Positions 47,966-57,464 of a stretch of DNA of 64,000 nt are shown piece by piece (position 1 is the first letter of the stretch; every line of letters begins with the position of its first letter). A model generated the notes under the pieces. The model saw only the letters and a list, made by a program, of their open reading frames with translations. It was not told the DNA's origin and did no database searches. Where the stretch lies: the NCBI RefSeq assembly GCF_001435375.1, contig NZ_AYYZ01000012.1, forward strand, positions 1-64,000, written 5' to 3'. Source of the DNA: Ligilactobacillus araffinosus DSM 20653. Its GTDB lineage: Bacteria > Bacillota > Bacilli > Lactobacillales > Lactobacillaceae. The position numbers and the translations under genes were made by a program.

Positions 47966-49453
47966 GTGAAAGAACAAGATCAACCACAAAAAGAATTTTT
48001 TGGACAACCGCGGGGGCTTGCAACTCTGTTTTCAACTGAAGTATGGGAACGATTCAGTTACTACGGGATGCGGGCAATTTTGCTATTTTATATGTACTTT
48101 GCCATTTCGAAAGGCGGCCTTGGAATTGACCAGGGGACGGCTGCTTCGATCATGGCGATTTACGGCTCGCTTGTATATATGGCCGGCGTTGTCGGTGGCT
48201 GGTTAAGTGACCGGGTTTGGGGAAGTCGGAAGACAGTCTTTATTGGTGGAGTCTTCATTATGTTTGGGCATATTGCATTGTCCCTCCCATTCGGTCAGGT
48301 TGCACTCTATACCTCAATTGCATTGATTGTAATCGGGACAGGGTTATTGAAGCCAAATGTTTCTGATATGGTCGGTGATCTGTATTCTGAAGGCGATCGG
48401 CGCCGGGATGCAGGATTTAACATTTTTGTTTTTGGAATTAACTTAGGAGCAGCAGTTGCACCATGGGCGGTGCCATTTGTGGCAAACTTATTTGGACATT
48501 CAGGAAATATGAACTTCCATGCAGGATTTGCCTTAGCTGCAATTGGAATGTTTGTTGGGTTGGTCCAATACTATTTTGAAGGAAAGAAATATTTATCTGA
48601 TTCAAGTTTGCATCCAAAAGATCCGATTGATCAGCAAAGTTTGAAAACTGTAATTCGCGGGTCAATAATTGGAATCATCGTTTTTGCAGTGGTCCTTGGA
48701 ATCATGGCTGCGTTTTATGCATTGAATATCGATAACGTTATTACATTGATCACCGTTATTGCAGTTGCCCTTCCAATTGTTTACTTTGTGATCATGCTTC
48801 GCAGTCAGAAGGTTACGAAGGTTGAACGATCACGAGTACGAGCATATATTCCGTTATTTATTGCGGCAGCGATTTTCTGGGCAATTGAAGAGTCAGGATC
48901 AGTTGTTTTAGCGTTATTTGCTGAAAATCGAACAGTTTTACATATTGGTAGCTGGCATTTTGCAGCTTCGAACTTTCAAACGCTTAACCCGTTATTTATT
49001 ATGATTTTAACGCCGCTTTTTGTATGGTTATGGAATCATTGGAAGAAACAGCCGAGTGCTCCAGGAAAATTTGCTGCTGGATTGATTTTTGCCGGATTGT
49101 CATACGTTTGGATGGCTCTTCCGGGAATTTTGGACGGAACACAAGGCCGTGTTAGTCCATTTTGGTTAGTTGGCTCATGGTTTATTGTTGAAATTGGGGA
49201 AATGCTGATTTCGCCAATCGGGTTATCAGTAACAACGAAGTTAGCGCCAAAAGCTTTCCGTTCTCAAATGATGAGTATGTGGTTCTTAGCGGATGCGGCT
49301 GGGCAAGCAATTAACTCTCAGATCGTTAAATACTACTCATCAGCAACCGAAGTTCCATACTTCCTTGCAATCGGGGCAGTAAGCATTATCTTTGGGATTA
49401 TCTTGGTATTTTTTGTAAAGAAGATTCATGCATTGATGGAAGGCGTGGATTAA
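47966..49453 (+). CDS. dtpT: POT-family di/tripeptide:proton symporter
   Basis: 495 residues with 14 predicted membrane segments. POT signatures: ERFSYYGMRAIL (E-x-x-E-R-like proton site), GGWLSDRVWGSRK and FNIFVFGINLGAAVAP (PTR2 motif). Imports small peptides, supplying PepN and PepO. The start is GTG 47966 after GGAG. Monocistronic. Confidence 0.94.
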   Translation: MKEQDQPQKEFFGQPRGLATLFSTEVWERFSYYGMRAILLFYMYFAISKGGLGIDQGTAASIMAIYGSLVYMAGVVGGWLSDRVWGSRKTVFIGGVFIMFGHIALSLPFGQVALYTSIALIVIGTGLLKPNVSDMVGDLYSEGDRRRDAGFNIFVFGINLGAAVAPWAVPFVANLFGHSGNMNFHAGFALAAIGMFVGLVQYYFEGKKYLSDSSLHPKDPIDQQSLKTVIRGSIIGIIVFAVVLGIMAAFYALNIDNVITLITVIAVALPIVYFVIMLRSQKVTKVERSRVRAYIPLFIAAAIFWAIEESGSVVLALFAENRTVLHIGSWHFAASNFQTLNPLFIMILTPLFVWLWNHWKKQPSAPGKFAAGLIFAGLSYVWMALPGILDGTQGRVSPFWLVGSWFIVEIGEMLISPIGLSVTTKLAPKAFRSQMMSMWFLADAAGQAINSQIVKYYSSATEVPYFLAIGAVSIIFGIILVFFVKKIHALMEGVD

Positions 49454-49910
49454 ATTAAAAGTGAAATGATTTACAATCACAAAATTAAGGATGTAAGTTA
49501 TTGAAAAATTAAAAAAGAGATTGAAAATCCACCTTCTTAATAAAATCTTAAACTTTAATAGACATTATGCGACGTAATCTTCACAAAAAATTCATAATTT
49601 GGTTGTAAATTATATTCATAGCCTGATAGAAAAGGCCGAAACATTTTCATTACTTTTTCTCCCCTGAAAAGTAGTTGATTACAAATCATGAAACTCAAGC
49701 TTCCCCTTTGAGATTTCATAAAATATACTCCTTTTTTCTCCGCAGTTCAGTCTGCGGAGTTTTTTATACGAAAATAAAAATTAAATTTCAAATTGACGGG
49801 CTTCCTTTGTGAAAAGCAACGTGAAAATCGCCGGATTTTCTGAAAAAATTAGCGTGCAATTTGACATTCCATCTGGTAAAATTGAATCAACTTTTAGAGG
49901 AGGAAAAAGA
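49454..49910 (+). other. Gene-free stretch with hairpin and terminator
   Basis: AT-rich. It holds an imperfect 11-bp hairpin (ATGAAACTCAA...TTGAGATTTCAT, about 49688-49719) and a clear terminator CTCCGCAG/CTGCGGAG + T6 (49738-49765), which may end dtpT transcription after a ~280-base 3'-UTR. The open frame 49809-49910 upstream of the next gene has no ribosome site and is taken as non-coding. Confidence 0.5.
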
Positions 49911-50237
49911 ATGAGCAAAGAGATTTTAATTTCAACAACGGAAAATATTCCAGGACGTTCATATGAAGTTATTGGGGAAGTCTTTGGAGTGACGACCCAA
50001 TCGAAAAATATGTTCAGTAATTTTGGTGCCAGCATGAAAAACATTGTTGGTGGTGAAATTAAGGCATACACGCGTATGCTACATGAATCACGAGAAAAAG
50101 CGATTGAGCGGCTAAAGCAGGAAGCAATTGATGTTGATGCCGATGCAGTTGTCATGATGCGTTTTGATTCCGGTTCAATCGGCGGCGATATGCAATCCGT
50201 TGTAGCATACGGAACGGCCGTTAAATTTACAGATTAA
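49911..50237 (+). CDS. YbjQ/UPF0145 heavy-metal-binding-like domain protein
   Basis: 108 residues from ATG 49911, which follows AGAGGAGG; the longer frame to 49809 lacks a ribosome site. Sequence shows [19 protein letters not shown] near the start and [10 protein letters not shown] in the second half, the UPF0145 pattern. The family forms pentameric rings; function unknown despite the metal-binding name. A parS-like site lies directly after it. Confidence 0.85.
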   Translation: MSKEILISTTENIPGRSYEVIGEVFGVTTQSKNMFSNFGASMKNIVGGEIKAYTRMLHESREKAIERLKQEAIDVDADAVVMMRFDSGSIGGDMQSVVAYGTAVKFTD

Positions 50238-50242
50238 AAACA

Positions 50243-50258
50243 AGTTTCACATGAAACA
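50243..50258. promoter_or_regulatory. parS-like site 2
   Basis: AGTTTCACATGAAACA differs from TGTTNCACGTGAAACA at the first base and the central G. It shares the CACATG centre with site 1 and lies about 14 kb right of oriC between convergent genes. Confidence 0.5.
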
Positions 50259-50259
50259 A

Positions 50260-50287
50260 AAGCTGTGCTTAAGTTTAAGCACAGCTT
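50260..50287. terminator. Terminator between UPF0145 gene and response regulator
   Basis: Perfect 13-bp stem AAGCTGTGCTTAA/TTAAGCACAGCTT with 2-base loop. Confidence 0.8.
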
Positions 50288-51104
50288 ATTTATTATCCTT
50301 AACAATTTTTAATCCCTGACCTTCAAAGGTGTATCCAAATCCACGTACAGTTTTAATGTATTTAGGATGATGAGGGTCTGGTTCAATTTTATCACGAAGG
50401 TGACTGATATGGATATCAACGATTCGTGAGGTGCCTAGATCATCATTATAATCCCATACGCCACGTAAAAGTTGTTCGCGTGAAATAACCTGACCTTTGT
50501 TTTTTATAAGAAAGTAAAGAAGCTTGAATTCTTTAGGTGTTAGTCCAAGATCTTCATTATCTTTTAGAACACGATAATGGTCAATGTCCAATAAAAGATC
50601 ATCAAGTTGAAAATGTTGGTGTTTATGGTGATGTTGATGAGGAGAAAGATTTTCCGCCGTAATATATTCTGCAAATAATTCATCATTGACAGTTACTTCT
50701 TGGTCAATTAGTTCGGGCGGTTGTTTGGGTGTTTGAATTGTTCTTCCCCAAAGTCGCTGCTGCATTCTGACAATGACCTCTTCATATTCATAAGGCTCAA
50801 CAATATAATCATCAATATGTAAGGCAAAAAGCTTCATTTCATAGTCAAAATTTTTATTAGCAGCTAACGTTAAGATTGGTTTATTAAATTGTGTCCGAAT
50901 TTTTTTTATTAATGAGAGGGTAATTTCAGGCGAAGCCGCATCTAAGTCCCAAATAATTCCAGCAACATGTCGATGATTAATAAAATCCAATGATTCTTCA
51001 GGTTCAGTCGTATTGTAAACCATCCATCCATGATCATTACAATAGGTATTTAACTTCATAAATAATGAAATCTTTTTGGTAATTAGTATCAACCGGTCTT
51101 CCAT
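50286..51104 (-). CDS. PhoB-like orphan response regulator with degenerate receiver
   Basis: 272 residues. The receiver-like domain (1-115) keeps Asp53 (IIWDLD), but the acidic pair after strand 1 is replaced by Thr9-Lys10 (LILITKKI) and the conserved KP is EP at 103-104. A His-rich linker (HQHHHKHQH, about 155-163) precedes a complete winged-helix domain (PKEFKLLYFLIKNKGQVISR, GFGYTF). No histidine kinase is adjacent. It is divergent from the pst cluster, which suggests phosphate control. GAGGTGA precedes the ATG. Confidence 0.8.
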   Translation of the reverse strand: MEDRLILITKKISLFMKLNTYCNDHGWMVYNTTEPEESLDFINHRHVAGIIWDLDAASPEITLSLIKKIRTQFNKPILTLAANKNFDYEMKLFALHIDDYIVEPYEYEEVIVRMQQRLWGRTIQTPKQPPELIDQEVTVNDELFAEYITAENLSPHQHHHKHQHFQLDDLLLDIDHYRVLKDNEDLGLTPKEFKLLYFLIKNKGQVISREQLLRGVWDYNDDLGTSRIVDIHISHLRDKIEPDPHHPKYIKTVRGFGYTFEGQGLKIVKDNK

Positions 51105-51217
51105 AAAATCACCTCGAATAACTCATTTACTATTAATTATAAATGAAAAGGGATAATTTTTTGAAAAATATATAAAAAAATAATAAATTCATGAATATTT
51201 TACATTGACGTCTTTTA

Positions 51218-51256
51218 TTTACATCGGTTTTACATTAAATCGAATTGAAATTTACG
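51218..51256 (+). promoter_or_regulatory. Pho-box-like direct repeats before pstS1
   Basis: TTTACA at 51218 and 51229 and TTTACG at 51251, i.e. phased by 11 and 22 bases. A further TTTACA at 51199 is out of phase. Confidence 0.55.
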
Positions 51257-51298
51257 TTTTAAGAATAAGGTAACAGTGTAGGAAAGGAGATATGTAAA

Positions 51299-52180
51299 AT
51301 GAAAAGAAGGAAATTGTTATCACTCATTACAGTTCTTGTATTTACTGGAGGCATCCTTGGAGGATGTGGAAGTAATAGTCAAAAAACTGCAAAGTCAAAT
51401 GAGAAAGTTACAATTGTAGGCTCAACGGCATTGCAACCACTGGTAGAAAAGGCAGCTGATGAATATACAAATAATAATGGAGGAAACATAACAGTTCAAG
51501 GAGGTGGCTCCGGAACAGGTTTAGGTCAAGTTCAAGAAGGTGCAGTTCAAATTGGGAATTCAGATATTTTTGCAAGTCAACAAAAAGGAATTGATGCAAA
51601 AAAACTTGTTGACCATAAGGTAGCCGTTGTAGGAATGGCTCCAATCGTTAATCAAGATGTAAACGTAAAAAACTTAACCATGCATCAACTGCAGGATATT
51701 TTTACAGGAAAAATTACTAATTGGAAGCAAGTAGGTGGTCAAGATCAAAAAATAGTTATTGTTAATCGAGCTAAGGGGAGTGGGACAAGAGCAACGTTTG
51801 AATCCGTTGTTTTGAATGGCAAGCCGACTGTAAGTAGTCAAGAACAAGATTCAAATGGAACAGTTCAAAAAATTGTTGCAAAAACTCCAGGGGCAATTAG
51901 CTATATTGCATTTTCATATCTTAATAAAGAAGGAATCCGGGCATTAAATATAGATGGAGTTCGACCAACCAATCAAAATGTTGAAACAAATAAATGGAAA
52001 ATTTGGTCATATGAACATATGTACACTAAGGGAAAGCCGACAGGGGCGACAAAATTATTTTTAAAATATATGATGAGCAATCATGTTCAAGATAAACTAG
52101 TTAAAGAAACAAAATATATTAGTATTCATGATATGAAAGTTCAAAAAGCTGAAAATGGAATCGTAACTTCTAAAAAATAA
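51299..52180 (+). CDS. pstS: Phosphate-binding lipoprotein PstS (1)
   Basis: 293 residues. Lipobox with Cys23 (ILGGC), then VTIVGSTALQPLVE, QGGGSGTGLGQV and RAKGSGTRATFES, the phosphate-binding loops of PstS. Surface-anchored receptor of the Pst importer. A hairpin (52234-52260) separates it from the second pstS, so it may be made as a separate transcript. Pho-like boxes lie upstream. Confidence 0.95.
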   Translation: MKRRKLLSLITVLVFTGGILGGCGSNSQKTAKSNEKVTIVGSTALQPLVEKAADEYTNNNGGNITVQGGGSGTGLGQVQEGAVQIGNSDIFASQQKGIDAKKLVDHKVAVVGMAPIVNQDVNVKNLTMHQLQDIFTGKITNWKQVGGQDQKIVIVNRAKGSGTRATFESVVLNGKPTVSSQEQDSNGTVQKIVAKTPGAISYIAFSYLNKEGIRALNIDGVRPTNQNVETNKWKIWSYEHMYTKGKPTGATKLFLKYMMSNHVQDKLVKETKYISIHDMKVQKAENGIVTSKK

Positions 52181-52233
52181 GTATTTTGAAAAGTTCGTTT
52201 TTTAAAATATAAATTAATCTTTAGTTAAAACAA

Positions 52234-52264
52234 AAGCTGTACTTGTTATAAGTATAGCTTATTT
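52234..52264 (+). terminator. Terminator between the two pstS genes
   Basis: AAGCTgTACTT/AAGTAtAGCTT stem; the T-tract is short and interrupted. Confidence 0.6.
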
Positions 52265-52330
52265 AGGCGTAACCCATAGTTTAATTCATAGCATATTAAA
52301 GTACAGTCTAGTTGGCTTAGTAAATTTCCT

Positions 52331-52380
52331 TTTACACAAAATTTACATTCGATTTACAAATATCAGATTAAAAGTTTACA
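52331..52380 (+). promoter_or_regulatory. Pho-box-like direct repeats before pstS2
   Basis: TTTACA at 52331, 52342, 52353 and 52375: strict 11-base phase with one position skipped, as in Bacillus-type Pho boxes (6-base repeats with 5-base gaps). Confidence 0.65.
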
Positions 52381-52431
52381 TATTATTAGTAATTTATAAA
52401 GTGCAATGAGTAGTGTAAAAGGAGCGTCATT

Positions 52432-53298
52432 ATGAAGAAAAAGACAATCATAATCATAATGTTGTGCATGATAGTTGGTTTTGTAGGCGGATGCGGAAAT
52501 CAAACCCAGAATAAAATTACCGTTGTGGGTTCAACTGCATTACAACCACTAGTTGAAAAAGCTGCAACGGAATATCAAAAAGAACATGGCGGTAATATTA
52601 CTGTTCAAGGAGGTGGCTCCGGAACCGGATTAAGCCAGGTTCAAGAAGGAGCGGTTCAAATTGGTGACTCAGATGTTTTTGCACAGCAGCAAAACGGAAT
52701 TCGAGCAAATGAATTAGTTGATCATAAGGTGGCGGTTGCAGGAATTGCGCCCATTGTAAATCAGAAAGTAAAAGTTAAAAATATTACAATGCAGCAACTT
52801 CGCGAAATTTTTGAAGGTCAAATTACTAATTGGAAGCAACTTGGCGGACAAAATCAAAAAATCGTGGTTATTAATCGTTCAAAAGGAAGTGGAACACGAG
52901 TTACTTTTGAAAGTGACGTAATGAACGGTTGGGAAATGATGAATGCCCAGGAACAAGATTCAAATGGAACGGTTCAGCAGATCGTTGCAAATACTCCAGG
53001 AGCAATCAGTTATATTTCGTTTGCATACCTTCGAAGTCAAGGAATTCATCCATTAAAAATTGATGGAGTTCAGCCTACAACCCAAAATGTCGCAACGAAT
53101 AAATGGAAAATCTGGTCATATGAACACATGTATACTAAGGGACAGCCGACGGGTGAAACAAAGAAGTTTTTGAAATATATGCTTTCAACTCCTGTTCAAC
53201 ATAAAATGATTAAGGAAATGAGATATATCAGTATCCATGATATGCAAGTTCAAAAGACGATTAGTGGTAAAGTTACGCCAATAAAGGAGGGGCAATAA
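52432..53298 (+). CDS. pstS: Phosphate-binding lipoprotein PstS (2)
   Basis: 288 residues, closely similar to the preceding PstS throughout (same VGSTALQPLVEKA, GGGSGTGL-QVQEG and WKIWSYEHMYTKG segments). Lipobox Cys21 (FVGGC). It heads the pstS-C-A-B-B-phoU transcription unit; its stop overlaps the pstC ATG by one base. Confidence 0.95.
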   Translation: MKKKTIIIIMLCMIVGFVGGCGNQTQNKITVVGSTALQPLVEKAATEYQKEHGGNITVQGGGSGTGLSQVQEGAVQIGDSDVFAQQQNGIRANELVDHKVAVAGIAPIVNQKVKVKNITMQQLREIFEGQITNWKQLGGQNQKIVVINRSKGSGTRVTFESDVMNGWEMMNAQEQDSNGTVQQIVANTPGAISYISFAYLRSQGIHPLKIDGVQPTTQNVATNKWKIWSYEHMYTKGQPTGETKKFLKYMLSTPVQHKMIKEMRYISIHDMQVQKTISGKVTPIKEGQ

Positions 53299-54200
53299 TG
53301 GATGAGATTAAACAAAAATTGACGAGTAAATCAAAGCAAATATCTGAAGATCGGCGAGGAAAAATTTTATGTTATGCTTGTTTGGGCTTGATCGTTGTTC
53401 TAATTATTTCAATTCTTTATTTTATTATGAATAAAGGAATAGCAACTTTTACACAAGATCATTTAAGCATCGTTGAATTTTTAACGGGGAAGCAATGGAA
53501 TCCCAACCATCATCAAATTGGAGCCTTACCAATGATTGTAACGTCATTTTTAGTGACGATTCTAGCGGCTTTAATTGCAACCCCTTTTGCAATCGGGGTG
53601 GCAATTTTTATGACTGAATATGCACCACGTAAAGGAACAAAGGCATTACGGGCTGTCATTGAGCTCCTTGTCGGGATTCCATCCGTTGTATATGGCTATA
53701 TCGGGTTAATGGTCGTTGTGCCATTAGTGCGTAAATTGATTGGTGGAACCGGTTTTGGAATTTTAGCGGGAACATTGGTTTTATTTGTAATGATTTTACC
53801 AACGGTAATTTCATTAACAGCTGATAGTTTAAAAGCCATTCCAGTTAATTATCGGCAAGCAGCCTTAGCATTAGGAGCTACAAAATGGCAAGCAATTTAT
53901 AAAATCGTTTTACGAGCAGCCCTTCCAGGAATTCTGACCGCCGTTATTTTCGGAATGACCAGGGCCTTTGGTGAGGCGCTTGCAGTTCAAATGGTAATCG
54001 GCAACGCCGTTTTAATGCCTAAAGGATTGGGAACGCCAACGGCAACATTAACGAGTCAATTAACAAGTCAAATGGGGAATACAGTTCTAGGAACCGTATC
54101 AAATAACGCATTATGGTCTTTAGCATTGGTATTACTATTAATGTCATTAATTTTCAATTTATTAATCAGAGTAATTACCCGGAAAGGAGCAATTAAGTAA
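53298..54200 (+). CDS. pstC: Phosphate ABC transporter permease PstC
   Basis: 300 residues, six membrane segments, with the ABC-permease EAA loop YRQAALALGATKWQAIYKIVLRAALPG split over about 190-215. Forms the channel with PstA. Overlaps pstS2 and pstA by one base each. Confidence 0.95.
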   Translation: MDEIKQKLTSKSKQISEDRRGKILCYACLGLIVVLIISILYFIMNKGIATFTQDHLSIVEFLTGKQWNPNHHQIGALPMIVTSFLVTILAALIATPFAIGVAIFMTEYAPRKGTKALRAVIELLVGIPSVVYGYIGLMVVVPLVRKLIGGTGFGILAGTLVLFVMILPTVISLTADSLKAIPVNYRQAALALGATKWQAIYKIVLRAALPGILTAVIFGMTRAFGEALAVQMVIGNAVLMPKGLGTPTATLTSQLTSQMGNTVLGTVSNNALWSLALVLLLMSLIFNLLIRVITRKGAIK

Positions 54201-55096
54201 TGAATCCTAAAAAAACTAATCAGATTGCTAAAAATATTATTTACGGATCGGTTGGATTATTAATTTTACTTTTATTGTTCTTAATTGGCTATATTTTAGT
54301 TACTGGCTTGCCAGGAATGTCATGGCATTTCCTTACAAGTGTAAGTCAATCATTTGCGGCAGGCGGTGGAATTCGGGATCAAATTTTTAATTCGGTATAT
54401 ATCTTGATTTTGACAACGTTAATTTCGTTTCCGATTGCATTGGGAGTGGGAATCTATTTGGCCGAATATGCTAAAGACAGTTGGTTTACAAATCTTTTAC
54501 GAACAATCATTGAGTTGTTAAGTTCATTACCCTCAATTGTAGTTGGATTATTTGGATATTTACTATTTGTAATTAAGTTTCAAATTGGTTTTTCGATTAT
54601 TTCCGGAGCAATTACACTGACATTTTTTAATCTACCATTATTAACGCGTAGTATTGAAGATGCATTTCGGGCAGTTCCGCTTGAACAACGGCAAGCGGGA
54701 GTTGCACTTGGAATTTCAAAGTGGAAAACAATTATGGGAATTGTTTTCCCATGTGCCTTACCTAAAATTTTAACTGGAGTGATTTTAAGTGCCGGGCGAA
54801 TTTTTGGGGAAGCAGCAGCCTTAATTTTTACGGCAGGACAAAGTGATTCAGTAGTTAATTATGCAAACTGGAATCCATTTTCGTCAACTAGTCCATTAAA
54901 TGTTTTCCGACCAGCTGAAACATTAGCAGTGCATATTTGGAAGGTTAATACTGAATCTATTTTGCCTGATGCGCATCAAGTTTCAAGCGGCTCGGCAGCA
55001 GTATTGATTATTGTTATTTTAGGTTTTAACTTAGGGGCACGCTGGCTTGGTAATGTAGTTTATCGAAAACTAACGGCAACGGATAAGGAACGGTAA
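54200..55096 (+). CDS. pstA: Phosphate ABC transporter permease PstA
   Basis: 298 residues, six membrane segments, EAA loop RQAGVALGISKWKTIMGIVFP. Partner of PstC. The stop codon overlaps the pstB1 start (TAATG), giving translational coupling. Confidence 0.95.
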   Translation: MNPKKTNQIAKNIIYGSVGLLILLLLFLIGYILVTGLPGMSWHFLTSVSQSFAAGGGIRDQIFNSVYILILTTLISFPIALGVGIYLAEYAKDSWFTNLLRTIIELLSSLPSIVVGLFGYLLFVIKFQIGFSIISGAITLTFFNLPLLTRSIEDAFRAVPLEQRQAGVALGISKWKTIMGIVFPCALPKILTGVILSAGRIFGEAAALIFTAGQSDSVVNYANWNPFSSTSPLNVFRPAETLAVHIWKVNTESILPDAHQVSSGSAAVLIIVILGFNLGARWLGNVVYRKLTATDKER

Positions 55097-55884
55097 TGAT
55101 GGAAATAACAGAAAAATATATTAAGAAAATTAATCAAAAAATTGCGTTGAAAACTAAAGATTTGGCAGTTTTTTATGGAGAAAAAAAGGCTTTTGCGGAG
55201 GGAACAATTGAATTCCCGCAACATCAAATTACAGCCTTGATTGGCCCATCTGGATGTGGAAAGTCGACATTTTTACGTTCATTGAATCGAATGAATGACG
55301 GCATTGCCAGGGTTGAAGGTCAAATTATGTATCATGGATTAGATATTAACAATGATGATATCAATATTTATGAATTACGTAAACGGATTGGAATGGTATT
55401 TCAACATCCGAACCCATTTTATAAATCAATTCGCGAAAACATTACATATGCACTTAAATATCACGGAATTAGAAAACACTCAGTTTTAGATCAAAAAGTT
55501 GAGCAAAGTCTTAAGGCGGTTGCTTTATGGGATGAAGTCAAAGATTCACTTGATAAAAATGGGAAGCAGCTTTCAGGAGGACAACAACAACGACTGTGTA
55601 TTGCTCGGGCAATTGCAATGGAACCGGATATTTTATTACTTGATGAACCGACGAGTGGACTTGATCCCATTTCGACTCGTAAAGTTGAGGACACTCTTCA
55701 AGAACTGAAACAAAAATACACAATTATTATTGTAACGCATAATATGCAGCAAGCATCACGAAGCAGTGATTATACTGCATTCTTTAATTTAGGTCAGATT
55801 GTTGAATTTGATAAAACTTCACGAATTTTTACCGCACCACGTATTCAGATGACCGAAGATTATGTTTCAGGAAATTTTGGCTAA
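55096..55884 (+). CDS. pstB: Phosphate ABC transporter ATPase PstB (1)
   Basis: 262 residues. Walker [11 protein letters not shown] loop, signature LSGGQQQR, Walker B ILLLDEPTSGLD, switch His in VTHNMQQA. Powers phosphate import. It has a longer N-terminus (about 10 residues) than the next copy. The pair differ enough (PNPFYKSIREN versus [11 protein letters not shown]) to be old paralogues. Confidence 0.95.
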   Translation: MMEITEKYIKKINQKIALKTKDLAVFYGEKKAFAEGTIEFPQHQITALIGPSGCGKSTFLRSLNRMNDGIARVEGQIMYHGLDINNDDINIYELRKRIGMVFQHPNPFYKSIRENITYALKYHGIRKHSVLDQKVEQSLKAVALWDEVKDSLDKNGKQLSGGQQQRLCIARAIAMEPDILLLDEPTSGLDPISTRKVEDTLQELKQKYTIIIVTHNMQQASRSSDYTAFFNLGQIVEFDKTSRIFTAPRIQMTEDYVSGNFG

Positions 55885-55896
55885 GGAGTGAATCGA

Positions 55897-56652
55897 ATGA
55901 CACAAATTATGACAGTAGAAAAGGTTCATTTATATTATGGAAAAAAAGAAGCGCTTCACGGATTTGATATTGGGTTTAATGAAAAACAAATTACAGCCTT
56001 GATTGGACCTTCAGGATGTGGGAAATCAACTTTTTTAAGATGTTTAAATCGAATGAATGATTTAATTGAAAATGTGACAATCACCGGCAGCTTTAAGCTT
56101 CAGGGTAAGGATATTTATAGTCCACGAATGGATGTTGTCGAACTTCGAAAAGAAGTTGGGATGGTATTTCAACAACCTAATCCATTTCCGCTATCAGTTT
56201 ATGATAATATTGCTTTTGGATTGAAATTAAAAGGCATCAAGGATAAGCATTTGATTGACCAAATTGTTGAGGAAAGTTTAAAGAAAGCAGCTGTATGGGA
56301 TGAAGTTAAAGATAATTTGAAAAAAGATGCATTGGCATTTTCTGGAGGACAGCAGCAACGGATTTGTATTGCACGTGTTTTAGCAGTTCAGCCTAAAATT
56401 ATTTTGATGGACGAGCCAACGAGCGCTCTTGATCCAGTCTCAAATGCTAAAATTGAAGATACATTGGTTGAGTTAAAAAAAGATTATACAATCATTATCG
56501 TGACTCATAACATGCAACAAGCATCACGAATTTCTGATAATACGGCCTTTTTTTTAAACGGCGATTTGATAGAATATGGAAAGACGAAAGAACTATTTTT
56601 AACCCCTAAAGAAAAATTAACAGATGACTATCTTAATGGACGATTTGGGTAA
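55897..56652 (+). CDS. pstB: Phosphate ABC transporter ATPase PstB (2)
   Basis: 251 residues from ATG 55897, spaced 8 from AAGGAG; the GTG at 55888 overlaps that ribosome site. Walker [10 protein letters not shown], signature FSGGQQQR, Walker [12 protein letters not shown]. Two pstB genes in one operon are common in lactic bacteria and bacilli. Confidence 0.95.
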   Translation: MTQIMTVEKVHLYYGKKEALHGFDIGFNEKQITALIGPSGCGKSTFLRCLNRMNDLIENVTITGSFKLQGKDIYSPRMDVVELRKEVGMVFQQPNPFPLSVYDNIAFGLKLKGIKDKHLIDQIVEESLKKAAVWDEVKDNLKKDALAFSGGQQQRICIARVLAVQPKIILMDEPTSALDPVSNAKIEDTLVELKKDYTIIIVTHNMQQASRISDNTAFFLNGDLIEYGKTKELFLTPKEKLTDDYLNGRFG

Positions 56653-56666
56653 GGAGGAAAAAAGAA

Positions 56667-57422
56667 ATGGTAAAAGAAATTTTCAAAGACGAAATGAAAA
56701 AACTTAACGGCCGTTTTAATGAAATGGGAATTGACATTAGCGAGCAAATTTATCAGGCTACAAAATCATTTATTGAGCATGATCAACAACTTGCAGAAAA
56801 AATCATTGAGCGTGATGAAACGATTAATAATAATGAAATTTCACTTGAAGAACGGGCATTGAATTTAATTGCATTGCAACAGCCAGTTGCCCATGAATTT
56901 CGGAAAATTATTAGTATTTTAAAAGCCAGTTCTGATTTGGAACGGATTGGCGATCACGCAATTATTATTGCCCGGGAAACGATTCGGTTAAAAGGTAATA
57001 ACCGGATTCCGGAAATCGAAGAGTTGATTTCAAGTTTAACGGCGGATATTCGCAATATGCTTGAACAGTCACTGGATGCATCGATTCGGGATAATGAAGC
57101 TGAAGCCCGGAAGATTGCGGCATTGGATCCGGAAATTGATCAGCAATATTATCATATCTATCAAATGATTGTTGAAATCATGAAACGTGAAACGGATACC
57201 GCCGTGGCGGCAATGAGTTATTTAATGGTTGCACGGATCTTGGAACGAATTGGTGATCATATTGTTAACCTTTGCGAATGGGTTGTTTATGATACAACAG
57301 GAAAGATTCAAGAATTAAACCCAGGAAAGCTTAATCGCGATGAATATTTAAAAATAGAGGAACAAGAAGCACTGGTCCGTCATGAACGGAAAAAAGCACG
57401 AATGAAACGGGAAAATAAATAA
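56667..57422 (+). CDS. phoU: Phosphate uptake regulator PhoU
   Basis: 251 residues: two helical PhoU repeats with E(D)-x-x-ERIGDHA metal motifs (SSDLERIGDHA at about 90, ARILERIGDHI at about 195), and a basic C-terminal tail longer than usual. Links the Pst transporter to signalling; no PhoR kinase is in the window. AAGGAGG precedes the ATG. Confidence 0.95.
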   Translation: MVKEIFKDEMKKLNGRFNEMGIDISEQIYQATKSFIEHDQQLAEKIIERDETINNNEISLEERALNLIALQQPVAHEFRKIISILKASSDLERIGDHAIIIARETIRLKGNNRIPEIEELISSLTADIRNMLEQSLDASIRDNEAEARKIAALDPEIDQQYYHIYQMIVEIMKRETDTAVAAMSYLMVARILERIGDHIVNLCEWVVYDTTGKIQELNPGKLNRDEYLKIEEQEALVRHERKKARMKRENK

Positions 57423-57423
57423 A

Positions 57424-57464
57424 AAAATAAGCTTGACCATAACTGCGTCAAGCTTATTTTTTAA
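57424..57464. terminator. Bidirectional terminator between phoU and the polysaccharide operon
   Basis: Perfect 14-bp stem AAAATAAGCTTGAC/GTCAAGCTTATTTT with A and T flanks. Confidence 0.9.

Noticed and set aside
49809-49910. 34-residue N-terminal extension of the UPF0145 protein
   Set aside because: No ribosome site before it; AGAGGAGG directly precedes the ATG at 49911, where family similarity begins.
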